A stretch of DNA of 64,000 bases from Enterobacter soli ATCC BAA-2102 (lineage in GTDB: Bacteria; Pseudomonadota; Gammaproteobacteria; Enterobacterales; Enterobacteriaceae). A program made the translations under genes and the position numbers. Positions 35,819-45,750 of this stretch are shown piece by piece. The stretch lies in assembly GCF_001654845.1 (NCBI RefSeq), contig NZ_LXES01000015.1, positions 55,688-119,687 on the forward strand, written 5' to 3'. The notes beneath the pieces were generated by a model, which was given only the letters and a program-made list of their open reading frames with translations, did not search any database and was not told the DNA's origin. The stretch's first letter is position 1. Each line of letters starts with the position of its first letter.

Positions 35819-36607
35819 CTATTCGTCGTTTGAAATGACTTCAACGATTTCAACTTTGCTGGATTTAAGATGATTTTGCAGGGCTGAACCTGGAAGTTCA
35901 TCAGTAAAGAGGGCCGTCGCCTGCGCCACATTACCAATTTCAACAGCGGCAGACGCGTGATATTTCGTATGATCAGCCGCCAGTAAAATATGCCGCGAGT
36001 GAGCCATCATGGTTTTCACTACGCTGGCTTCGTTGACGTCAAACTCCATCATTGCGCCGTCGTGTTCAATTGCTCCCACACTGGTCACCAGGTAATCAGC
36101 GCGGAAACCAGACACAAACGTAGTCGCCGCAGGCCCGATAATGCCCCCATTGTGCGGTCGCAGTGTGCCGCCAGGCACCATCACTTCAAAGCGCGGATTC
36201 TTATAAAGAATGTGCGCAACCCGTAGGCTGTTGGTGATGATGCGCAGATGATTATGGTTAAGCAGCGCGCGCGCAACATGTTCCACCGTGGTACCAATAG
36301 TGATGAATATTGTGGAACCATCAGGAATGTAGTCGGCAATGGCTTCAGCAATCGCCTGTTTTTCTTCCGTCAGTGAAACCTCGCGCTGCTCGAAGGCGGT
36401 ATTCACCACACTAGATGCCCTGCCCGCGCCACCGTGGTGGCGGGTTATCAGCCCCTGCTCGCTCAACTTACGGATATCCCGACGCACCGTTTGCGTTGAG
36501 ACATCCAGCAATTGTGCCAGTTCATCAATGTTCATATAGCCACGTTCAGCAATCAGCGTAAGCAACTGATCGTGCCGCGGGTTGCCTGTCATCTCGGTAA
36601 GGCTCAT
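35819..36607 (-). CDS. csqR: DeoR-family regulator CsqR (YihW)
   Basis: Repressor of the sulfoquinovose genes in E. coli, relieved by pathway sugars. With ATG 36607 (AGGA upstream) the product starts MSLTEMTGNPRHDQLL and has 262 residues (261 in E. coli); the open frame extends 24 codons upstream without similarity. N-terminal DeoR helix-turn-helix (MNIDELAQLLDVSTQTVRRDI) and a C-terminal sugar-phosphate sensor domain are present. It lies directly next to yihV on the same strand. Confidence 0.95.
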   Translation of the reverse strand: MSLTEMTGNPRHDQLLTLIAERGYMNIDELAQLLDVSTQTVRRDIRKLSEQGLITRHHGGAGRASSVVNTAFEQREVSLTEEKQAIAEAIADYIPDGSTIFITIGTTVEHVARALLNHNHLRIITNSLRVAHILYKNPRFEVMVPGGTLRPHNGGIIGPAATTFVSGFRADYLVTSVGAIEHDGAMMEFDVNEASVVKTMMAHSRHILLAADHTKYHASAAVEIGNVAQATALFTDELPGSALQNHLKSSKVEIVEVISNDE

Positions 36608-36641
36608 GGGCTGTCCTCTGAATACCATCACGCCCCGCATT

Positions 36642-37538
36642 TTATACAAAAAGTGACAAAAAAGAGCGGGTTTGATCACAGTCGGGTATACCTGCGCGTC
36701 CTCCAGGTTTTGTGCATTTCAGTGCTGCGACAGCACTGGCGAAACGCACAGCATCCCGTGAAGGCTCCTGTTGCCCCAGGCTGACAGCCAGCGCACCGTG
36801 AAAAACATCACCGGCCCCCGTAGTATCAACCACTTCAACGGTAAATCCGGGCTGATGGCAGAGCTCATCATTTTCCAGCCAGTAGCATCCTTCCCGGCCC
36901 TGCGTGACATAAACATGTCCATTTGTGAGCGTTTGTGCTTTTTTCAGTGCATCGATGGGATTATCCATCTGTGTCAACCGCTGCAGTCCCGGTGCGGAAA
37001 AGGCCGCGTGATCGCTTAACGCGATGAGTTCCGCGATATCTTGCGGGGTGACATCCGCATCAAGTAAGGTCTGCACGCCCTGCAGGCGCGCAAGGGTGAA
37101 TGCCTGTTTTGCACCGTCATGCCAGCGCACATCGGCAAGTACAATATCCCATTGAGAGAAGTCGATATCCTGGAGCCAATCCGCCTCTGCAGGCAGATCG
37201 GGGCTGGGGTAGTTAGCAATCACACGCTCCCCACTAGCATCCACCATGACAGCGGATTGCGAAGAACGCGCACCTTTAATAATACGAGTGTATCGGGTAT
37301 TCACCCCCAGGGATTCCAGCTCCGTGAGCAGTCTTGCCCCGGTATCGTCATCACCCACTCGGCCAATAAAATCCACTTTTGCCCCCAACTTTGCAGCAGC
37401 CACTGCTGCAGTTGCCGCAGGGCCGCCGCCCACTTCCGTATAGTCTTTTGCGACATACTTTCCACCTTCTTTCGGTAATTCATCGAGATACCAGATGCGA
37501 TCCAGCACAGTGATGCCGACACAAACAATGCGAGTCAT
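36642..37538 (-). CDS. yihV: 6-Deoxy-6-sulfofructose kinase YihV
   Basis: PfkB-family kinase that phosphorylates 6-deoxy-6-sulfofructose to its 1-phosphate in the sulfoglycolytic pathway. ATG 37538 gives 298 residues, as in E. coli; an extra 11 codons upstream are not conserved. Signatures: VGGGPAATAAVAAAKLGAKV near the N-terminus and DTTGAGDVFHGAL with the catalytic base near the C-terminus. Divergent from yihU across a 160-base promoter region. Confidence 0.95.
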   Translation of the reverse strand: MTRIVCVGITVLDRIWYLDELPKEGGKYVAKDYTEVGGGPAATAAVAAAKLGAKVDFIGRVGDDDTGARLLTELESLGVNTRYTRIIKGARSSQSAVMVDASGERVIANYPSPDLPAEADWLQDIDFSQWDIVLADVRWHDGAKQAFTLARLQGVQTLLDADVTPQDIAELIALSDHAAFSAPGLQRLTQMDNPIDALKKAQTLTNGHVYVTQGREGCYWLENDELCHQPGFTVEVVDTTGAGDVFHGALAVSLGQQEPSRDAVRFASAVAALKCTKPGGRAGIPDCDQTRSFLSLFV

Positions 37539-37698
37539 GGTGATTCCTTCTGCGTTTTCTGATGCTCTCATTTTAATTTCACAAAATGTTTAAAAAGTGA
37601 CCCGTGTCAATTTTTTGACCATAAATTACAAATACGATCAAAAACAGACAATACAAACGCTCAATAATTGACACGATGTGACAGTACAGGAGAAAGGC
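37539..37698. promoter_or_regulatory. yihV/yihU divergent promoter region
   Basis: AT-rich 160-base gap. It contains an inverted pair TTTTTTGA (37611-37618) and TCAAAAA (37638-37644) and several runs that could be promoter elements. In E. coli CsqR acts in this gap; I cannot assign its site precisely. Confidence 0.5.
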
Positions 37699-38580
37699 AT
37701 GTCAGCAATCGCATTTATCGGTTTAGGGCAGATGGGCGCGCCAATGGCGAAGAATCTGCTGAAACAGGGCCACCAGCTACACGTCTTTGATGTGAACCCG
37801 CAGGCGGTAAAGGTTCTGGTAGAGAGTGGCGCACAAGCGGCGGCCACACCCGCACAGGCAGCCACGGATGCTGAATTTGTTATCACCATGCTGCCAAACG
37901 GCGACCTGGTTCGTGCAGTTCTTTTCAGCGAGCATGGTGTCTGTGAAGGGTTATCCCGCGAAGCGCTGGTCATTGATATGTCGACCATTCATCCACTTCA
38001 GACCGATGGACTGATCCAGGAAATGGCGGAACGGGGCTTCAGCCTGATGGACGTCCCTGTAGGGCGCACGTCGGACCATGCTATCGCCGGAACGCTACTC
38101 CTTCTGGCAGGCGGTACGTCGCAGCAGGTCGAACGTGCAACACCTGTACTCATGGCGATGGGTAATGAGCTAATTAACGCTGGCGGGCCAGGTATGGGTA
38201 TCCGCGTGAAACTTATCAATAACTACATGAGTATCGCCCTGAACGCACTTTCCGCAGAGGCGGCCGTGCTGTGCGAAGCCCTTGGCCTCTCCTTTGATGT
38301 GGCGCTAAAAGTGATGAGCGGTACCCCAGCAGGCAAGGGCCACTTCACGACATCATGGCCGAACAAGGTGCTGAAAGGCGATCTCACCCCGGCCTTTATG
38401 ATCGACCTTGCGCATAAGGATCTCGGGATCGCACTGGACGTGGCAAATCAGCTTCATGTCCCAATGCCGCTCGGTGCAGCCTCCCGCGAAGTCTACAACC
38501 AGGCACGTGCCGCCGGACGCGGGCGTGAAGACTGGACAGCCATTCTTGAACAAGTTCGCGCATCCGCCGGGCTGAAATAA
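37699..38580 (+). CDS. yihU: 3-Sulfolactaldehyde reductase YihU
   Basis: NADH-dependent enzyme that reduces sulfolactaldehyde to 2,3-dihydroxypropane-1-sulfonate, the excreted end product. 293 residues from ATG 37699 (AGGAGAAAGGC ahead); seven codons earlier another ATG is open. The beta-hydroxyacid dehydrogenase family is shown by the NAD motif [20 protein letters not shown] and the catalytic lysine in KLINNYMSI. The C-terminus is about five residues shorter than in E. coli. Confidence 0.95.
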   Translation: MSAIAFIGLGQMGAPMAKNLLKQGHQLHVFDVNPQAVKVLVESGAQAAATPAQAATDAEFVITMLPNGDLVRAVLFSEHGVCEGLSREALVIDMSTIHPLQTDGLIQEMAERGFSLMDVPVGRTSDHAIAGTLLLLAGGTSQQVERATPVLMAMGNELINAGGPGMGIRVKLINNYMSIALNALSAEAAVLCEALGLSFDVALKVMSGTPAGKGHFTTSWPNKVLKGDLTPAFMIDLAHKDLGIALDVANQLHVPMPLGAASREVYNQARAAGRGREDWTAILEQVRASAGLK

Positions 38581-38606
38581 TCAAACAGATAAGTAAGGAA
38601 TAAGGA

Positions 38607-39482
38607 ATGACGATGTACTCCCTGAAAGATATCACCCGACCTTCCGGCGGTTTTGCGATGCTGGCCGTTGACCAGCGCGAAGCAATGCGCCTGATGTTTG
38701 CTGCAGCAGGTGCACCTGTACCCGTCACCGATCAGCACCTCACGGATTTTAAGGTGAACGCTGCCAAAATCCTGTCGCCGTATGCCTCCGCCATTCTGGT
38801 CGACCAGCAGTTCTGCTATCGCCAGATTGTCGAGCAACAGGCCGTCGCCAAAAGCTGCGCGATGATTGTTGCCGCCGACGAGTTTATTCCGGGGAACGGT
38901 ATTCCGGTCGATAGCGTGGTGATTGATAAAAACATTGATGCCCGGGCGGTCAAACGTGACGGCGGCAAGGCACTGAAGCTGCTGGTGCTGTGGCGCAGCG
39001 ATGAAGATCCGCTGCAGCGTCTGGAGATGGTGAAAGCGTTCAACACGCTGTGTCACGACAATGGGCTGCTCAGCATCATTGAACCCGTGGTGCGTCCACC
39101 GCGTCGCGGTGCCACGTTTAACCGCGAGCAGGCCATTATTGATGCCGCCAAAGAGCTGGGTGACAGCGGGGCGGATCTCTACAAAGTGGAGATGCCGCTG
39201 TTGGGTAAAGGCACGCAGCAGGCGCTGCTGGCCGCCTCGCAAAAGTTGAACGAGCAGATCAACATGCCGTGGGTGATCCTCTCTTCCGGCGTGGATGACA
39301 AACTCTTCCCGCGGGCGGTGCAGGTTGCCATGCAGGCAGGCGCTTCAGGCTTTTTAGCCGGTCGTGCCGTCTGGTCGTCCGTGGTGGGGCTGCCGGATAC
39401 TGAAATGATGCTGCGCGACGTCTCTGTGCCGAAACTGCAGCGTTTGGGTGAGATCGTCGACGAAATGATGGCCCGCCGTTAA
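38607..39482 (+). CDS. yihT: Sulfofructosephosphate aldolase YihT
   Basis: Class I aldolase that splits 6-deoxy-6-sulfofructose 1-phosphate into dihydroxyacetone phosphate and sulfolactaldehyde. 291 residues (292 in E. coli). The Schiff-base lysine is K193 in [10 protein letters not shown]. Conserved blocks [13 protein letters not shown] and [11 protein letters not shown] are present. It follows yihU by 26 bases with a clear ribosome-binding site (TAAGGA). Confidence 0.96.
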   Translation: MTMYSLKDITRPSGGFAMLAVDQREAMRLMFAAAGAPVPVTDQHLTDFKVNAAKILSPYASAILVDQQFCYRQIVEQQAVAKSCAMIVAADEFIPGNGIPVDSVVIDKNIDARAVKRDGGKALKLLVLWRSDEDPLQRLEMVKAFNTLCHDNGLLSIIEPVVRPPRRGATFNREQAIIDAAKELGDSGADLYKVEMPLLGKGTQQALLAASQKLNEQINMPWVILSSGVDDKLFPRAVQVAMQAGASGFLAGRAVWSSVVGLPDTEMMLRDVSVPKLQRLGEIVDEMMARR

Positions 39483-39496
39483 GAAAGGACCCGAAC

Positions 39497-40738
39497 ATGA
39501 AATGGTTTAACACCCTGAGCCATAACCACTGGCTCGAACAAGAGACCGACCGTATTTTCGATTTCGGTAAAAACGCCGCCGTGCCGACCGGCTTTGGCTG
39601 GCTGGGCAATAACGGCCAGGTGCGTAGCGATATGGGCACCCATCTGTGGATCACCGCCCGTATGCTGCACGTGTACTCGGTGGCGGCGAACATGGGGCGT
39701 CCCGGTGCGTATGCTCTGGTTGAGCATGGCATCAATGCCCTCAACGGCCCTCTGCGCGACAAGCAGCACGGCGGTTGGTACGCCTGCGTAAACGATGAAG
39801 GCGTAATTGATGCCTCCAAGCAGGGCTATCAACACTTCTTCGTGCTGCTGGGCGCGGCGAGCGCCGTCACCACCGGCCATCCGCAGGCACGCAGGCTGCT
39901 GGACAACGCCATCGAGGTGATTGAGCGCTACTTCTGGAGCGAGGAAGAACAAATGTGCCTCGAATCCTGGGACGAGGCCTTCAGCAAAACCGAGGATTAT
40001 CGCGGTGGTAACGCCAACATGCACGCCGTGGAAGCCTTCCTGATCGTCTATGACGTGACCCACGATCGTAAATGGCTCGACCGCGCCCTGCACATCGCCT
40101 CGGTGATTATTCACAACGTGGCGCGCAAAGGTGAGTACCGCGTTAACGAGCATTTCGACGCCAACTGGAACCCGATCCGCGATTACAACATCGACAATCC
40201 TGCACACCGCTTCCGCGCCTACGGCGGTACGCCGGGCCATTGGATTGAGTGGGGCCGTCTGATGTTGCACCTGCGCGCCGCGCTGGAAGCCCGTTTTGAA
40301 ACCCCGCCTGAGTGGCTGCTTGAGGATGCGAAGGGTCTGTTCCACGCCACCATCCGCGACGCCTGGGCGCCAGACGGGGCCGATGGTTTTGTCTACTCCG
40401 TGGGCTGGGACGGCAAGCCTATCGTGCGCGAACGCGTGCGCTGGCCGATTGTCGAGGCAATGGGCACCGCCTATGCGCTGTACACCGTCACAGGAGAGGC
40501 GCAGTACGAAACCTGGTATCAGAAGTGGTGGGATTACTGCATTAAGTACCTGATGGATTACGAGAACGGTTCCTGGTGGCAGGAGCTGGATACCAATAAC
40601 GAAGTGACCACCAAGGTCTGGGACGGCAAGCAAGATATTTACCATCTGTTGCACTGCCTGGTGATCCCGCGTTTGCCTCTGGCGCCAGGGTTAGCCCCTG
40701 CCGTTGCCGCCGGGTTACTGGATAGTCAGGCCAAATAA
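39497..40738 (+). CDS. yihS: Sulfoquinovose isomerase YihS
   Basis: Converts sulfoquinovose to 6-deoxy-6-sulfofructose. 413 residues, the length in E. coli. It belongs to the N-acylglucosamine 2-epimerase family of alpha-alpha barrels, with histidine-bearing motifs [13 protein letters not shown] and [24 protein letters not shown] precedes the start. In E. coli yihR follows; here yihQ follows after 16 bases. Confidence 0.96.
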   Translation: MKWFNTLSHNHWLEQETDRIFDFGKNAAVPTGFGWLGNNGQVRSDMGTHLWITARMLHVYSVAANMGRPGAYALVEHGINALNGPLRDKQHGGWYACVNDEGVIDASKQGYQHFFVLLGAASAVTTGHPQARRLLDNAIEVIERYFWSEEEQMCLESWDEAFSKTEDYRGGNANMHAVEAFLIVYDVTHDRKWLDRALHIASVIIHNVARKGEYRVNEHFDANWNPIRDYNIDNPAHRFRAYGGTPGHWIEWGRLMLHLRAALEARFETPPEWLLEDAKGLFHATIRDAWAPDGADGFVYSVGWDGKPIVRERVRWPIVEAMGTAYALYTVTGEAQYETWYQKWWDYCIKYLMDYENGSWWQELDTNNEVTTKVWDGKQDIYHLLHCLVIPRLPLAPGLAPAVAAGLLDSQAK

Positions 40739-40754
40739 TAAAGACGGAGATCTT

Positions 40755-42779
40755 ATGCGTACCCTACACAATATTATTCTGAAAAATAACGAAAATGGTT
40801 TCACCCTGAGCTGGCAGGACCGCCTGATTTTGTCTCACTCCATTGATGCTCCTTGCCTGTGGATTGGCGCAGGTACTGCGGACATCGACATGTTCCGCGG
40901 CAACTTCAGCATCAAGGATAAGCTCAACGAAAAGATTGCGCTGACGAAAGCCACCGTCTCGCAGCAAGGCACTGGCTGGGCGATTCGCTTCACCCGAGGC
41001 GACGCGGTGAGCGCCACATTGCGGGTGGGTCTGGACAATGAAGGCCGGCTGGAGCTGAAACTAAAAAACGATGCTATCCACCATAATCGCATCTGGCTGC
41101 GACTGGCTGCTCAGCCAGACGACCATATTTACGGCTGCGGAGAGCAGTTCTCTTACTTTGACCTGCGCGGCAAGCCCTTCCCCCTATGGACCAGCGAACA
41201 GGGCGTGGGACGTAATAAGCAGACCTACGTGACCTGGCAAGCTGACTGCAAAGAGAATGCGGGCGGCGATTACTACTGGACCTTCTTCCCGCAGCCCACG
41301 TTCGTGAGTACACAGAAATACTACTGCCACGTTGATAACAGCTGCTACATGAATTTCGACTTCAGCGCGCCGGACTTCCACGAGCTGGCCTTCTGGGAAG
41401 ATAACGCCACACTGCGCTTCGAATGTGCTGAAACCTACGTCGATCTGCTGGAAAAACTGACGGCACTGCTGGGCCGCCAGCCCGAGCTTCCGGACTGGGT
41501 TTACGGCGGCGTTACGCTGGGCGTTCAGGGTGGCACCGAGGTCTGTCAGCAGAAGCTCGACACCCTGCGCAATGGCGGAGTGAAGGTAAATGGTATCTGG
41601 GCGCAGGACTGGTCCGGCATCCGTATGACCTCCTTCGGTAAACGCGTGATGTGGAACTGGAAATGGAATAGCGAACTTTATCCGCAGCTTGATGAACGTA
41701 TTGTGCAGTGGAAACAAGAAGGTGTGCAGTTCCTCTCCTACATCAACCCTTATGTCGCCAGTGATAAAGATCTCTGCGAAGAGGCAGCCAAACGCGGCTA
41801 TCTGACCAAAAACGCAGAAGGTGAGGACTACCACGTTGAGTTCGGCGAATTCTACGCGGGCGTTATCGACCTGACCAATCCTGAAGCCTACGGTTGGTAC
41901 AAAGAGATCATCAAAAAGAACCTAATCGAGCTGGGCTGCGGGGGCTGGATGGCCGATTTTGGGGAATATCTGCCGACTGATACTTTCCTGCACAACGGCG
42001 TTAGCGCAGAGATCATGCACAACGCCTGGCCAGCCCTGTGGGCCAAATGTAACTACGAGGCACTGGAAGAGACCGGCAAACTTGGCGAGATCTTGTTCTT
42101 TATGCGTGCGGGTTATACCGGCAGCCAGAAGCACTCAGTGATGATGTGGGCTGGCGATCAGAACGTCGACTGGAGCCTGGACGACGGTCTGGCGTCGGTA
42201 GTTCCGGCTGCACTGTCTCTAGCGATGACCGGACACGGCCTGCACCACAGCGATATCGGCGGCTATACCACGCTCTTTGAGATGAAACGCAGTAAAGAGC
42301 TGCTGCTCCGCTGGTGTGATTTCAGCGCTTTTACACCGATGATGCGCACCCATGAAGGCAACCGTCCTGGCGATAACTGGCAGTTTGACGGCGATGCGGA
42401 AACCATCGCGCACTTCGCGCGTATGACCACTGTTTTCACCACCCTGAAACCCTACATCAAAGCTGCCGTCGCACAGAATGCGAAAACCGGCCTGCCGGTG
42501 ATGCGCCCGCTGTTCCTGCACTACGAGGACGATGCGCGCGCCTACACGCTGAAATACCAGTATCTGTTTGGCCGCGATCTGCTGGTAGCGCCCGTTCACG
42601 AGGAGGGGCGCACCGACTGGACGCTCTATCTGCCGCAGGATAGCTGGGTGAATGCGTGGACCGGGGAATGCTGCCAGGGCGGAGACGTGACCGTAGATGC
42701 CCCGCTCGGCAAGCCGCCGGTCTTCTGGCGCCAGCACAGCGAATGGGCAGATCTGTTTAGCACCTTACGTCATATCTGA
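40755..42779 (+). CDS. yihQ: Sulfoquinovosidase YihQ (GH31)
   Basis: Releases sulfoquinovose from its glycosides such as sulfoquinovosyl glycerol. 674 residues from ATG 40755 (GGAG ahead), E. coli has 678; a longer open frame upstream overlaps yihS. The GH31 nucleophile is the aspartate in GGWMADFGEYLPTD; the sulfonate-binding tryptophan and arginine lie in IWAQDWSGIRMTSFG. The acid/base is in WAGDQNVDWSL. It cleaves in the cytoplasm, since no signal peptide is seen. Confidence 0.96.
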   Translation: MRTLHNIILKNNENGFTLSWQDRLILSHSIDAPCLWIGAGTADIDMFRGNFSIKDKLNEKIALTKATVSQQGTGWAIRFTRGDAVSATLRVGLDNEGRLELKLKNDAIHHNRIWLRLAAQPDDHIYGCGEQFSYFDLRGKPFPLWTSEQGVGRNKQTYVTWQADCKENAGGDYYWTFFPQPTFVSTQKYYCHVDNSCYMNFDFSAPDFHELAFWEDNATLRFECAETYVDLLEKLTALLGRQPELPDWVYGGVTLGVQGGTEVCQQKLDTLRNGGVKVNGIWAQDWSGIRMTSFGKRVMWNWKWNSELYPQLDERIVQWKQEGVQFLSYINPYVASDKDLCEEAAKRGYLTKNAEGEDYHVEFGEFYAGVIDLTNPEAYGWYKEIIKKNLIELGCGGWMADFGEYLPTDTFLHNGVSAEIMHNAWPALWAKCNYEALEETGKLGEILFFMRAGYTGSQKHSVMMWAGDQNVDWSLDDGLASVVPAALSLAMTGHGLHHSDIGGYTTLFEMKRSKELLLRWCDFSAFTPMMRTHEGNRPGDNWQFDGDAETIAHFARMTTVFTTLKPYIKAAVAQNAKTGLPVMRPLFLHYEDDARAYTLKYQYLFGRDLLVAPVHEEGRTDWTLYLPQDSWVNAWTGECCQGGDVTVDAPLGKPPVFWRQHSEWADLFSTLRHI

Positions 42780-42787
42780 TAAGGCTC

Positions 42788-42809
42788 GCCCGCAGGGAAA
42801 CCTGCGGGC
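42788..42809 (+). other. Intercistronic hairpin yihQ-yihP with GAAA loop
   Basis: Arms GCCCGCAGG (42788-42796) and CCTGCGGGC (42801-42809) with the tetraloop GAAA. No U run follows, so it is probably an mRNA stability or processing structure. Confidence 0.65.
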
Positions 42810-42824
42810 AGACGGAGAACAATA

Positions 42825-44207
42825 ATGAGTCAACATACTTCCGATCCGGCAACCCTGCGCCTGCCGTTTAAAGAAAAACTCGCCTACGGGATGGGCGACC
42901 TCGGCTCTAACATCCTGCTGGATATCGGCACGCTGTATCTGCTGAAGTTTTACACCGACGTGCTGGGCCTGCCGGGCACCTACGGCGGGATCATCTTCCT
43001 GATTGCGAAGTTCTTTACCGCCTTTACCGACATGGGCACCGGGATCATGCTCGACTCCCGGCGCAAGATTGGCCCGAAAGGAAAATTCCGCCCGTTCGTG
43101 CTGTACGCCGCCTTCCCGGTGACCCTGCTGGCGATAGCCAACTTCGTCGGCACGCCGTTTGAGATCACCGGAAAAACAGTGATGGCAACGGTGCTGTTCA
43201 TGCTGTATGGCCTGTTCTTCAGCATGATGAACTGCTCCTACGGCGCGATGGTGCCAGCCATTACCAAAAACCCAGACGAGCGCGCCTCGCTGGCCGCCTG
43301 GCGTCAGGGCGGTGCCACGCTGGGCCTGCTGCTCTGTACCGTGGGCTTTGTTCCGGTGATGAACCTGATCGAAGGCAATGATCAGCTTGGGTATGTCTTT
43401 GCCGCCACCCTCTTCTCGCTGTTCGGACTGTTCTTTATGTGGTGGTGCTACAAAGGCGTGACCGAACGTTACGTCGAAACGCAGCCCGCCAATCCGGCGC
43501 AGAAGCCTGGACTACTGCAGTCGTTTCGCGCCATCGCCGGAAACCGACCGCTGTTTATCCTGTGTATCGCCAACCTGTGTACGCTAGGCGCTTTCAACGT
43601 CAAACTCGCCATTCAGGTTTACTACACACAGTATGTGCTTAACGACCCGATTCTTCTGTCGTATATGGGTTTCTTCAGCATGGGCTGTATTTTTATCGGC
43701 GTCTTTATGATGCCCGGTGCGGTACGGCGCTTCGGTAAGAAAAAGGTCTACATCAGCGGATTGATGATTTGGGTGGCTGGCGATCTGCTCAATTATTTCT
43801 TCGGCGGCGGATCGGTGAGCTTTGTGGCGTTCTCCTGTCTCGCGTTCTTCGGCTCCGCGTTTGTGAACAGCCTGAACTGGGCGCTGGTCTCCGACACCGT
43901 GGAATACGGTGAGTGGCGCACCGGCGTGCGCTCAGAGGGAACGGTCTATACCGGCTTTACCTTCTTCCGCAAGGTATCCCAGGCGCTGGCGGGCTTCTTC
44001 CCGGGCATCATGCTCACTCAGATCGGCTATGTGCCCAACGTGGTGCAATCCGCCGGCACGGTTGAAGGGCTGCGGCAGCTGATATTTATCTACCCGAGCC
44101 TGCTGGCGGTCATCACCATCGTGGCGATGGGCTGCTTCTACAACCTCAACGAGAAGATGTACGTGCGCATTGTGGAAGAGATAGAACTGCGCAAGCGTCC
44201 GGCCTGA
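42825..44207 (+). CDS. yihP: Sulfoquinovose/DHPS transporter YihP
   Basis: Membrane transporter of the glycoside-pentoside-hexuronide family, 460 residues, twelve hydrophobic segments. Similarity to E. coli YihP is high across the length. By association it exports the product 2,3-dihydroxypropane-1-sulfonate or imports a substrate; the division of work with YihO is not certain. It is about 60% or so alike to its neighbour YihO by eye, including shared blocks KFFTAFTDM and SFNVKLAIQVYYTQYVLND-like AFNVKLAIQVYYTQYVLND. Confidence 0.93.
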   Translation: MSQHTSDPATLRLPFKEKLAYGMGDLGSNILLDIGTLYLLKFYTDVLGLPGTYGGIIFLIAKFFTAFTDMGTGIMLDSRRKIGPKGKFRPFVLYAAFPVTLLAIANFVGTPFEITGKTVMATVLFMLYGLFFSMMNCSYGAMVPAITKNPDERASLAAWRQGGATLGLLLCTVGFVPVMNLIEGNDQLGYVFAATLFSLFGLFFMWWCYKGVTERYVETQPANPAQKPGLLQSFRAIAGNRPLFILCIANLCTLGAFNVKLAIQVYYTQYVLNDPILLSYMGFFSMGCIFIGVFMMPGAVRRFGKKKVYISGLMIWVAGDLLNYFFGGGSVSFVAFSCLAFFGSAFVNSLNWALVSDTVEYGEWRTGVRSEGTVYTGFTFFRKVSQALAGFFPGIMLTQIGYVPNVVQSAGTVEGLRQLIFIYPSLLAVITIVAMGCFYNLNEKMYVRIVEEIELRKRPA

Positions 44208-44218
44208 ATGACTTTAAA

Positions 44219-44240
44219 ATAGCGCCCGACGGGGCGCTAT
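44219..44240 (+). other. Intercistronic hairpin yihP-yihO
   Basis: Arms ATAGCGCCC and GGGCGCTAT (about 44219-44227 and 44232-44240). No U run. It resembles the yihQ-yihP hairpin in position and type. Confidence 0.6.
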
Positions 44241-44251
44241 GAGGATCGACC

Positions 44252-45676
44252 ATGAACCACAACACAGATCCGTTAACCCTGAAGCTGAGCCTGCGTGAGA
44301 AGTGCGCCTATGGGATGGGCGATTTTGGCTCAAACCTGATGCTCTGTATTGGCACGCTGTACCTGCTGAAGTTTTACACTGACGAACTGGGCATGCCCGC
44401 GTTCTATGGCGGCATTATTTTCCTTGTCGCTAAATTCTTTACCGCGTTTACCGACATGCTGACCGGCGTGCTGCTGGACTCCCGGCGTAACATCGGTGCG
44501 AGGGGAAAATTCAGGCCGTTTATTCTTTACGCCTCCGTTCCGGTGGCGCTAGTCGCGACGGCGCAATTTATGGCCAACGACTTTAGCCTGACGGTGAAAA
44601 CGGCCCTCGCTACTGTGCTCTTTATGCTGTTCGGGCTGTGCTATAGCCTGATGAACTGCGCATATGGCGCGATGGTGCCCGCCATCACCAAAAACCCCAA
44701 CGAGCGCGCGCAGCTGGCGGCGTGGCGTCAGGGTGGTGCAACGGTCGGGTTGTTGCTCTGCACCGTCGGCTTTATGCCCATTCAGGCGCTGTTCGTCCAC
44801 CAGCCCTCTCTCGGCTATCTGGTTGCCGCGCTGATTTTCGTTACGGGCGGACTGTTCTGCATGTGGTGGTGCTACAGCGGCGTGAAGGAGCGCTACGTGG
44901 AGGTCACGCCCGATCATCACAAACCCGGCATCCTGAAATCGTTCTGCGCGATTTTCCGCAACCCGCCGCTGCTGGTGCTGTGCATCGCCAATCTGTGCAC
45001 CCTCGCCGCGTTTAATATCAAGCTGGCGATTCAGGTCTATTACACCCAGTACGTGCTCAACGATCTCCATCTGCTGTCCTGGATGGGTTTTTTCAGTATG
45101 GGTTGCATTCTGGTAGGCGTGTTTCTGGTGCCGAGCGCGGTTAAGCGTTTTGGCAAGAAGCCGGTTTATCTGAGCGGGCTGGCGCTGTGGGCGGTAGGCG
45201 ACGTGCTGAACTTCTTCTGGGGAACCAGCTCCCTGCTGTTCGTGCTCTTTTCCTGCATGGCCTTCTTTGGCACGGCGTTTGTGAATAGCCTCAACTGGGC
45301 GCTGGTGCCGGATACCGTCGACTACGGCGAGTGGAAAACGGGCATCCGCGCCGAAGGGTCGGTGTATACCGGCTATACCTTCTCGCGCAAAATCTCCGCA
45401 GCCCTCGCCGGGTTCCTGCCGGGAATTATGCTGACCCAGATTGGCTATATTCCCCATGCCGTGCAGAGCGCTGGCACGCTGCTGGGCTTACGTCAGCTTA
45501 TTTTCCTTTGGCCTTGCGGCCTGGCAATTGTCGCCGCCATCACTATGGGACTCTTTTATAAACTCAACGAAGCGCGCTTCGCTTTCATAATAGAGGAGAT
45601 TGGTAAACGGAAAAAACAACCCGCAAATACCTCAAAGATAACAACCAACAATAAAGCGTCAGCAGTCACTTTATAA
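44252..45676 (+). CDS. yihO: Sulfoquinovose transporter YihO
   Basis: Second glycoside-pentoside-hexuronide family transporter, 474 residues (467 in E. coli), twelve hydrophobic segments, with a hydrophilic tail ending NNKASAVTL. Matches E. coli YihO better than YihP, e.g. LSLREKCAYGMGDFGSNLML. GAGGATC stands ahead of the start. Expected to import sulfoquinovose or its glycosides. Confidence 0.93.
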   Translation: MNHNTDPLTLKLSLREKCAYGMGDFGSNLMLCIGTLYLLKFYTDELGMPAFYGGIIFLVAKFFTAFTDMLTGVLLDSRRNIGARGKFRPFILYASVPVALVATAQFMANDFSLTVKTALATVLFMLFGLCYSLMNCAYGAMVPAITKNPNERAQLAAWRQGGATVGLLLCTVGFMPIQALFVHQPSLGYLVAALIFVTGGLFCMWWCYSGVKERYVEVTPDHHKPGILKSFCAIFRNPPLLVLCIANLCTLAAFNIKLAIQVYYTQYVLNDLHLLSWMGFFSMGCILVGVFLVPSAVKRFGKKPVYLSGLALWAVGDVLNFFWGTSSLLFVLFSCMAFFGTAFVNSLNWALVPDTVDYGEWKTGIRAEGSVYTGYTFSRKISAALAGFLPGIMLTQIGYIPHAVQSAGTLLGLRQLIFLWPCGLAIVAAITMGLFYKLNEARFAFIIEEIGKRKKQPANTSKITTNNKASAVTL

Positions 45677-45750
45677 CAATAAATCCGGCCACGACTCCCT
45701 TCCTGTTTACAGGAGGGGCGGCCCTTCTGTACCTGATACATGGATAAATT

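Noticed and set aside
39479..40654. 391-codon open frame opposite yihS
   Set aside because: Antisense shadow of a well-recognised enzyme; composition fits a reversed GC-rich coding frame.
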